39,326 bases of DNA from Plantago elongata (Eukaryota; Streptophyta; Magnoliopsida; Lamiales; Plantaginaceae), in assembly GCA_036897095.1 (NCBI GenBank), contig JAYMSP010000896.1:1-39326 (forward strand). Direction: 5' to 3'. The position numbers and the translations under genes are program-made. Shown piece by piece: positions 31,763 to 39,326 of the stretch. Position 1 is the stretch's first letter. Each line of letters starts with the position of its first letter. Below the pieces are notes generated by a model. That model was not told where the DNA came from. It saw nothing but the letters and a program-made list of their open reading frames with translations, and made no database searches.

Positions 31763-33223
31763 GGGCTCTCATTAAAGTTTATCTACTAATATGTAAATAA
31801 AAAGAACAAATAGTTCTCATTAATACTGTAAAATTTTGCATCAACAAACTTTATAAATTATATATAGAGATATTTTAAAAGTATTGATGATGTACACATG
31901 CGTAAATATATCATAAACTATTCATGTAATACATTATTAATATTGTTCAAATATTTATACATAAGGGCGAAGCCATGATCTTATCGTATGTAGGTTTAAA
32001 TTATTTTTATTTCCTCATAAATATTAAAAATGATAATTTTTTATTAGTGAGGATGAATTAATGTTTTAATAAACTTATGAATTAAATAACCTAATCTTAT
32101 TTAAACCATCTTATTTATTGTATAATTTAAGAAAATATGGGTAGGTCTATATTGAAAAAATAATAAATTTTTTTAGAGAAAGGGTGGTGCTATAGCTTTG
32201 CCATTCATACACTTGCAACCGCTCCTGTTTATACATATACATGAAAATATTAGTTCAATTTTAAGCATATCACTAACAAAGATATCTTCGTAAATGATAT
32301 TTCTCCGAGTGTTCTCTTCTGGAGTTCTGGTGTCTATCCATCTGCAATTATCATTAGAAGTAAGGAAATAGAAAAAGGAAAAATTGTAGGAAAAAGAGAG
32401 GATCAATATTCATCACCAGTAAAAAGGAGAATAAAGTAATAAGGATAAACAAATTTCTCCATCACAACCAAAACAAGAATACGCGATGAATAAAACCGTT
32501 GGCCTTAGCTGGCTCATATTGAACATTGAATATTATTTTTGTCTTTCGTTATTTATTAGTTATTGTAAATTTATTTTATTACCACGTGCATTGGAATGTG
32601 TAATTTCTAAATGATAGTAGTATTTTGTGAACTTTTACCCCCTCGACTTTTGTCCCACAATTTATATCACATAGTATTATATTTGTAAACCTCTCTCCTT
32701 GGGAGCTCCACTTTCTTGCTGAAGATTGAGATCTTGCCCCCTACGAGCCTCAATTAATTTTCATTGTTTCTATCCTACCTTATGTACTGAACTGATTGTA
32801 ATAGAATTTCAATGGCCCTTTTCAATTAAAATTTAACTTCTTTGTGTATAAAATGTTCGATTTGAATTGGGAGATGGCCACTCCAGCGGTATGACAAACG
32901 ACCCCCGAATCATGCCGAGTGTTTGGTGAGGTCTCTCAAATTTGTTTTTTTTTTTGTGTGTTCCGTGGATTTCTTTGTTCTCATTCGGTCTGTGAGTTGT
33001 CTATGTATTGCGGCTCTGCTTTTCTTATTTATAAAACCTAAGTTACTTAAATAATTGTCAGTGTCTTTCCTCCTTTCTTTTTAACCTACCCTCAACTTTG
33101 GTGTTGGGTGCTTTCTCATCTCTTTTGTAGTCTATTTTTCAGGCTAATTCTTGTTGCTCTCTTGATCTCTTCTCTCATAGTCTCTCTGTCGCATTGGTCT
33201 GCTGGTTCTCGTCACTGTTCAAT
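31763..33223. other. AT-rich spacer, probably running into a LINE leader
   Basis: No gene is seen to about 32640. From about 32860 the sequence becomes less AT-rich and directly precedes the LINE ORF1 remnant, so it could be that LINE's 5' untranslated region. This is unproven. Confidence 0.4.
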
Positions 33224-34118
33224 ATGGAGAGTCTAGTGGATGGTATGGGCAAGAAATTGCATCTGAGGGAGGTTGAAGGCGAGAGTTTTGAGATACCTGC
33301 TGATGTTTGGAATACCTCCTCGTTTAATCATGAGTTATGTTTGGTGGGCCGAGTTTTGACTAGGAAAGCTATCAATCTGGAATACTTTGAGAGAACTATG
33401 GTGTGGTATGGAACTTGTCAAGGTCTTGTAAAATGCAGAAGGTCGGGGAGGATCGCATTTTGATCCTTTTTTAACGTGAAGTGGATAAAAATGAGTGATG
33501 GGATTTGGTCCGTGGGCATTTGACAAGAACCTTGTTATTTTTGAATCACCTTTCGATTCATGCTGACCCACTGATGGTTCCATTGAATGAGTGTGCGTTT
33601 TTCGTTCATGCTAGTGGGGTTCATGTGATGATGGTCCATCAGCGTATAACAGAGGTACTGGGCAGTGCTATGGGTACGTTTGTGAGTATGGATAACTCGG
33701 CATGTGAAAGGTTTGCTTGGGTCGACATTACGTTTTTGTGTTCAGATTGATGTTACCAAACCAATCAGGAGAATGATTCAAGTTAAGGGACAAGAGGGGC
33801 AGGAGTTACGTATTCAAGGACTGCCATGATTGCATGGACATTGTTGACTCGATGGGCAATGTCTCGGATGACAAGTTATCTTATGGAGATTGGCTGCGTA
33901 CTCAGCCTAATGTGTATCGGTCTAAATATGTTAATGGCAGTTTGAAGTCTAGTGGAAAACCTCCACGACTAGTGTTTTCTCGGGAGTCTACCTCTTCTAC
34001 ATGGCGTCGACAGGAAGCTGATCAATCTCAAAGTATAGGGACTGATATTGCAAATAGGGTTGAGGCTGTTTTGAATTCGAATTCAAATCCGGTTGTTATT
34101 GAATGGAGGGGAATGTGA
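33224..34118 (+). pseudogene. LINE ORF1 remnant (DUF4283-type RNA-binding protein)
   Basis: From ATG 33224 the reading MESLVDGMGKKLHLREVEG, FNHELCLVGRVLTRKAINLE matches the start of plant LINE ORF1/DUF4283. A frameshift or stop near 33463 leads to LMVPLNECAFFVHASGVHVMM, ITEVLGSAMGTF. Another shift near 33750 leads to VQIDVTKPIRRMIQVKGQ. The C-terminal part includes YGDWLRTQPN near 33881. A CCHC-like region (CHDC) is degenerate. Intact relatives encode the nucleic-acid-binding partner of LINE ORF2. This copy lacks ORF2 and has at least two shifts. Confidence 0.72.
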
Positions 34119-34165
34119 GTCTAACTGACCCAATTGCAGGCGCAATATATGGGATGGAATTAGCT

Positions 34166-35189
34166 CTAATTCTGAAGACGGTGCTGATCGCTTCCGCACT
34201 TTAGACATCGTTTATTCTTGAGCCAACACTGGGTCTCGGTGTGGCCGGGTTTCCCACAAAAGGAGCAGGCAGTTGTAGTGGGGTTCCTTGTTGACTGGTT
34301 CTTCGGAGCAGACTCAACCCGGGGACGGGGGTTTCCTCGGGACTGCTCAGAACCTCGGGTTTCCATCGGCCGTTTATTTACAAATGAGGAATTCTCGGGT
34401 CGATTCCTCCTAAGCTTTTCTTCCAGCTTCCGAATTTCCTTGAATTCGACTTCTACCTATAGAATCTTTTCTACAACTTTGATGTAGTTCACATGGTTCA
34501 CTGATACTAAGGCCTTGCGTAGGTCCAGCCTTAGGCCTTCTACAAATTTCCAGATCTTACGTTTCTCGTCGTCCCAATAATGGGGAGCGTACTGGATCAA
34601 GCAGAAAAATTCCACTTCGTACTCACTTACACTTTTACCACCTTGAATTAATTCCAGAAACTCCCGTTCGCGGGCGTTTCGAATCACTTCAGGTACAAAC
34701 TTGTCATTGAACTCCTGGACGAAGTTTTTTCCAGGTCGATGGAGTTCCTTCCTGTTTCCACCTTCGGTTCTCTATCATCCACCAGTTCCTAGCGGCTTCC
34801 TCCAGCCGATAGGTAGCATATTTAACCTTTTGTTCTTCTGATTAGCTCAGAACATCAAAGATTTTATCTAATCGGGCCAGAAACTCTTCTGCCTTTTTAT
34901 CATCGATCTCCCCGAAGAATACTGGGGGATTGAACCTGAGAAAGCGCTCTAATACTTGATCGTCGCTCTGGACGACCGGAAATCGGTTTGCAGTAGTTAG
35001 TAGCTGATGGTTCTGCCACTGTTGGGTAAGGAAAGTCCAGAAAGACAACATCTCTTGCATACTCCCTTGAGCGTTGGTTTCTTCCTCTCCGGGGTTTGGA
35101 GGGGTTACTTCCGGGTTTGGGGAAATTGGCTGTGGGGGTGTATACTCCTCTTTCTGAGCTTCGGGTTGCTGGCTATCAGCTTCAGACAT
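34166..35189 (-). pseudogene. Ty3/gypsy gag remnant
   Basis: From ATG 35189: an acidic/proline-rich start, then FLRFNPPVFFGEIDDKKAEEFL. A TAA at 34844-34842 is followed in frame by SEEQKVKYATYRLEEAARNWW. A frameshift near 34740 leads to the retrotransposon gag domain (TWKKFVQEFNDKFVPEVIRN, REFLELIQGGKSVSEYEVEF, LIQYAPHY, GLRLDLRKAL). Another stop lies at 34457, then a basic linker and CSFCGKPGHTETQC with a second CLKCGSDQHRL knuckle. In an active element this is the capsid and nucleocapsid. At least two stops and one shift disable it. Confidence 0.85.
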
Positions 35190-35536
35190 TTTTTTCCTGT
35201 CTGAAATGCGGATAAGTGTGCAACGCGGTTAGTAATAGGCGGTTACTACTTAAATTCCACAGAACATTTTTCATTTACCCTAATCCCCTAAAAGTTTTAA
35301 CTTAGAACATGTTATTCCTTGAGTTAAGGGTTTTCAGGTTGCCTACGATATAACGAGTAAATAAGTTCAAACCAGCAATTTATTCCTAAAGCTTCTTTAA
35401 ATACATACCTACAGGACTTCCGGTCGAGTTGACCGATTTATTCCTAACTTACTTGACCAGTACACACCTATGTACAACACTTAGTTCCTAATACAGATTA
35501 AAGCTATTAACACATAAAACTTCGGGACCTCTAGCA
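35190..35536 (-). other. Spacer between the upstream ORF and gag of the gypsy element
   Basis: No coding similarity is seen. It separates an intact upstream ORF from gag and may hold splice or leader signals, none of which I can identify. Confidence 0.5.
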
Positions 35537-36031
35537 TCAATAAGTCGACGCCTCGTCATCTGAGCTGTATCCGTCTTGTCTCGAACCCTCAGACGGATCT
35601 TCCTCTTCAGAGGATACATACTGCGGAACTAGAGGAGGCTGATGGTATGTGGATTTCCGAGCTGTCACTCGGTATCCACGATTGTCGGAAGTGGTGCCAC
35701 TTGGGCTAGCAATGTTCAGGCCTCCTCCCACGATAGCCGAGGGAGCTGGGTGCATTGGTTGGGCTAACGCTGGTGGTGGAGTTGACGGGCTCTCCAGAGT
35801 ATGGTCGATATGGGATAGTTCACCCCTCACGTATTCCATCTCGCTCTGGATGGCGTGCATACGGTGCTCTACCGCTCGGAGACGTTCTCGGCTTCGAGCA
35901 CGAGCCCTCCTTTCTGCTGCCAGCTGTGCAGCCATCTGTCGGGAACGCATTCTTCCCGAATGGGCCTCATCGACCCAGGACTGAACGAAGTGTCGCTCGT
36001 TGTCCCAATCACGACTCTCTTCGTCGCTCAT
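35537..36031 (-). CDS. Extra ORF between primer-binding site and gag of the gypsy element, 164 codons
   Basis: This is an uninterrupted frame from ATG 36031 to a stop at 35537. The first third is acidic (SDEESRDWDNERHFVQSW). It is followed by an Arg/Ala-rich, probably helical or coiled-coil segment (MAAQLAAERRARARSRERL, RMHAIQSEMEYVRGEL), a proline-rich linker and an acidic Ser/Glu C-terminus. I recognise no domain. Its position, directly after the primer-binding site and leader, indicates that it belongs to the element. It is intact while the adjacent gag is broken, which may be chance. It could be an element-specific accessory protein or an N-terminal gag portion normally fused by splicing. 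Confidence 0.6.
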   Translation of the reverse strand: MSDEESRDWDNERHFVQSWVDEAHSGRMRSRQMAAQLAAERRARARSRERLRAVEHRMHAIQSEMEYVRGELSHIDHTLESPSTPPPALAQPMHPAPSAIVGGGLNIASPSGTTSDNRGYRVTARKSTYHQPPLVPQYVSSEEEDPSEGSRQDGYSSDDEASTY

Positions 36032-36158
36032 CTGTCGAAGTCAGTAACATATAGATAATAATAGTGCATACTTATGTGTCACACCCCTCCCCCACTTTTG
36101 AAAATAATTTAGGAGTTGGTACTTGGAAATGCGTCACAATCCTATTGGTCTGAACCGG

Positions 36159-36170
36159 GCTATGATACCA
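36159..36170 (-). promoter_or_regulatory. Primer-binding site of the gypsy element (initiator tRNA-Met type)
   Basis: The minus strand reads tggtatcatagc, one base different from the common tRNA-Met complement tggtatcagagc. The LTR end (..gctaca) lies three bases upstream. Confidence 0.8.
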
Positions 36171-36532
36171 CTCTGTAGCAGCCTGGATCTGGTTCAGACG
36201 TCAAGGGTTGTGGCGAATATTCCAAAAACATTTATATTTAAATATCAAAACATTATCCGTTACAAACCCAAAAGTATTGGATCAGTCAAAACAGAAAAAC
36301 ACACTTTTACACTAATATTTTGCAGCTCCAATCAAGTCCGTCTGTCTGTTCTACCCAGTCCTCTCAGTGTGCTTAAAATCTGGGAAAGCAAAGTTATTGA
36401 AACAAGGAGAGTGTCAGTCACTAGGACTCAGTGAGGATAATCAAGCATGCATGAAATGCGTATGAATGCAACAATACAACAAACCAACACAACACGCTGA
36501 TCATAAACTTTAGCGATTCGGGAAACCAGTAT

Positions 36533-36702
36533 CACACACTTCAGGGTCGTAACCCAAGCCATTTACACGACAACACTTCAGGATCAGAGATTGAAGCCGT
36601 TTGCACGACAACACTTCAGGATCAGAGATCCAAGCCGTTTGCACGGCAACACTTCAGGATCAGAGATCCAAGCCGTTTACACGGCAACACTTCAAGAAAC
36701 GG
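36533..36702. repeat. 38-bp tandem repeat, about 4.4 units, in the gypsy LTR
   Basis: Units start at 36533, 36571, 36609, 36647 and 36685 (partial). The core is caacacttcaggatcagaga followed by tccaagccgtttgcacgg. The first and last units are the most diverged; the middle two differ at only one position by eye. Confidence 0.85.
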
Positions 36703-38339
36703 ATTCCAGTTTTAAGAAAACAGTGTGTGGTTGCTTTTTAAAACAGTTTTCGTGCAATGCAGTTCATGAGGATTAAGGAGGCAGGGACAATAAAATATAT
36801 TCAGAGTACACTATCACTCAAGTACACTATCACTTCGGAATAGTAAAAATTTTCGGAGTACACTATCATTTAGTAACTGGAACAATAAAGAGTCACGTCA
36901 ATACAGGTAGGTATTTCTAAATACAGGTCATCTACAGTGTACAGTTAGGATCCAAAATCGGCAAACAGGATCAGCAGACAGGACTCGGTGTACAGTATTA
37001 ATCAGCAATTGGGGTAATAAAATGTTATGCCAATACAGGTCAGGTATTCCTAAGTACATGTCATCTATCGTTTATACATTTAGAAATCTAAATCGACCAC
37101 ATGAGTCTGAGTCGGTCGGTTGTCGTCGAGTAGTCGCAATCAGGTTAGACAGTCAGGCAGGTAGGCAGGCATATAGACAGGAACAGATACAGGATATGAA
37201 AATGCGAGGAATGAACAATAGCAAACTTTCCCAGGGCCGGATGCCGAAAGCTCGTAATCACTCACCTTATATCTCTGGCACGTCAGGAGACTCCAATATT
37301 CCTGATAAACAAATAGACAATACTACTCAATTCCCGACCTAAGTAACTTAAAAGACTTCCGATACTTTCCCCATATTTTATGACGACGTCTAAGTAAATT
37401 ATCTTACGACGTACGAATTAATTTAGTATCCGAGTTTTATAATTATTATAACACTTTAATTAATTAAATCTTCGACGTTTAAACTAGCCGACATTTATTT
37501 AGCAAACCCGACTTTTAATCCTTAAACAAACCCTAAAATTATTTATTCCTTTTAAAACCGGCAAGATGACATTTTATTTTACTTTCTAATATTATATCCG
37601 GTATTTTATTCCTAACAGATAAATTCAGACAACTGACGGCAAGTCTGTCTCAGTATAATTCCAACCTCTAACGGTACCTAGTCAATATCTGTTTTAACAG
37701 TGCAATACCCTCAACAGTATTATTATGTCACCATTCCCTAATCGACGGCAAGTCGACGTCTACCCACAATCCAACAGTATACCGTTTAATTCAAACTCAA
37801 CAACAGTCCGCAGCCTACGGCAATTATCCTACAGTCGACGGCCAGTCGACACTATATTCAACTACAGCATTTAATATCACCAGCTACTCTACTAAGTCGA
37901 TAGACAAACAGTATAATTTAAATTCCCAACTAACTGATAATATCCGAAAAGTAAACGGTAAATTAACGATAACTAACAATAATTAGCACTAATAAACGAG
38001 GGTAACAGAACACTAACCGAGTGAGCATCGGGCGACGAGCAGCGTGACGGTAGTCGAGGCAGGGTTGACGGAGCGGCATGGCTGCGAGGAATTATTAATT
38101 AATTTCTCGTTCGATATTCGAATATAATCAAAAATCCGATCGAGACACTTACATGAACACTTGGTCGAGTAAACGACTCTATCCCGAGAAATATATTCGG
38201 CATTGGTGGTGCCGGTGGCGGGTGGCCGGAGCACGGCGGTGAATTGTGGTCGGAGTTGGTTTGCGAGCGGAGGAGCAGAAGAGGAAAAAAAAGCGAGAAG
38301 AGTGAACTGTGGTGTGGAGGAGAAAAGGGAATGGAGGCC

Positions 38340-38350
38340 GGTATTTATAG
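38340..38350 (-). promoter_or_regulatory. TATA box of the gypsy LTR promoter
   Basis: The minus strand reads ctataaatacc, a strong plant TATA box. It is followed by a CT-rich leader (ctccattcccttttctcctcc) as expected at the U3/R border. It points toward gag, supporting the orientation of the element. Confidence 0.6.
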
Positions 38351-39326
38351 GGAGCAGGCGGCGGGGGAGAGGCGGTGGAGGAGAGGTGGCCGGCGTCGGG
38401 ATCCGCCACGTGGCGGTGACTCATCTGGCGCCTCCTTTCCTTTGCTCGACGCGTGTCTCATGCTCCCGTTCCTCTCGCCACGTGTCCGGGGTGAGTTGGT
38501 AATGGCGGCGCCGCTTTGTTTGAACGGAGATGGAAGGAGTGAAAATGGCGAATTGGTCACGGGCGAACTGGCATGGCTTTGGCACGGGAGACTGTGGGGT
38601 TTGGCACGGTTTTAACGGATTTGGCACGGGAGGGGGGCGATAATGGCGCGGTGGAAGGGTGATTGGCACGGCCTTGAACGATTTGGGGCACGGGAAATTG
38701 GCAACGGACAGTGTCGTCGGTTTTGGGGAAGAAGATGACCTCCAAATGACCAAAATACCCCTTTGTGGAAAAGAAGGAGAAGAGTAAGTCAGGGGTAATC
38801 CGGTCCTTTTGCGATTATATATAACTGGATCCTTCTGGCTTCCAAACGACTCACAAATAAAATCCGAAAAAATGGAAAATCGATTCCTGGGCACTTTTCG
38901 AGTTGAACTCGAGCCATAGAAAAATTAAAACAAATAATTTTTATTTTATTATTTTTATTATTGTTTATTAATAAACTACTAAATTTCACTTTAACATCGA
39001 ATCCGTTCGGCGTTAAAATTCTAACTTCGACTCAATATTATCACGTAATAATTTCACTCGCGCAAAATAATAAAATAATTTTTTTGTTTTAATTTTCAGC
39101 TATTTATATAGAGAACTGGAAAGATTACACTACTTAATATACTTGTTCAATATATGGTAGGAATTGTTAGGAATATCTTTTAGTATTTTGATCAATCACT
39201 ATGTAACTTATCTTTAGTACAGAAAGGTGACTAGTACTCCCGGTTCACTTGAACATTGTAAGAGGAAATCACTTAGTATGTTAGTCTAGTTAAACATGTA
39301 TAGGATTGTTTAGGTCTCTGAATGTA

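Larger units (their letters stand above)
34150..39326 (-). mobile_element. Ty3/gypsy retrotransposon, 5' LTR to gag only, truncated
   Basis: On the minus strand the order is LTR (from at least 38900 down to 36174), primer-binding site (36170-36159), an extra ORF (36031-35537), then gag with a CCHC knuckle (35189-34166). Protease, RT and integrase are absent: the element is cut off near 34150 where the LINE ORF1 remnant begins. The far LTR end was not found inside the window. The gag type and long LTR fit a plant chromovirus-like lineage, but this cannot be decided without pol. Confidence 0.8.
36174..39326 (-). repeat. Long LTR of the gypsy element (outer end not seen)
   Basis: It is bounded on the low side by the primer-binding site; the minus-strand 3' end is ..gctaca at 36174. 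It holds a 38-bp tandem repeat (36533-36702), a TATA-type promoter (38340-38350) and a GC-rich region (38200-38720). Reading frames of 60-150 codons in the GC-rich part overlap on both strands and have no family signature, so they are not genes. The outer border may lie near or beyond 39000. Confidence 0.6.

Noticed and set aside
36533..36702. CRISPR-like array
   Set aside because: The 38-base units are contiguous tandem copies without unique spacers, in a plant LTR.
38203..38894. Several GC-rich frames on both strands near the window end
   Set aside because: They overlap each other in the promoter region of the gypsy LTR. Arg/Gly- or Pro/Ser-rich readings reflect base composition.

Overview
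This is a stretch of nuclear plant DNA, most likely from a eudicot. The case rests on three things: canonical GT-AG introns, a leucine-rich-repeat receptor kinase that I can follow exon by exon against the Arabidopsis At5g10290/At5g65240 type, and dense plant transposon families (CACTA, Ty1/copia, Ty3/gypsy, LINE, MITE, SINE). Placement inside the eudicots (an asterid is possible) is a guess. Nothing bacterial, organellar or CRISPR-like was seen.

Layout. 1-222 is the terminal part of a CACTA transposon. 223-2868 is AT-rich intergenic DNA with short repeats. 2869-3334 (-) is a possible two-exon gene of unknown function. 3653-9612 is a nest: a decayed LINE (minus strand) split by a Ty1/copia element (4680-9361) with a perfect 5-bp target duplication. 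11036-11417 (+) is a broken non-specific lipid-transfer-protein gene.

12099-18799 (-) is the main functional gene, an LRR receptor-like kinase. Its 11 coding exons join in frame to 605 codons plus a stop, with a probable non-coding first exon near 19845. Its 1.9-kb intron carries MITE remnants. Upstream lie a Stowaway-like MITE (20107-20371) and an RNase H fragment (20403-20717).

20880-31062 is a roughly 10-kb SIRE/Maximus-like copia element. It has two long terminal repeats, a gag that lacks its N-terminus, a broken pol, and an extra ORF downstream of pol. The element sits between two inverted arms of an older repeat. The right arm also received an 87-bp tRNA-like retroposon with a 16-bp target duplication (31106-31224).

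33224-34118 (+) is a LINE ORF1 remnant. It abuts the gag region of a Ty3/gypsy element on the minus strand (34166-36031). That element's primer-binding site and long, tandem-repeat-containing LTR fill the rest of the window.

How the parts work together: only the receptor kinase, and perhaps the small gene at 2869-3334, look able to make a working protein. The rest is layered transposon debris with frameshifts and premature stops, many of which are readable as C-to-T or G-to-A changes. I found no convincing new multi-gene system. The most unusual items are the minimal tRNA-like retroposon, the unknown two-exon gene, the extra coiled-coil-like ORF before the gypsy gag, and the inverted repeat split by the SIRE-like element.
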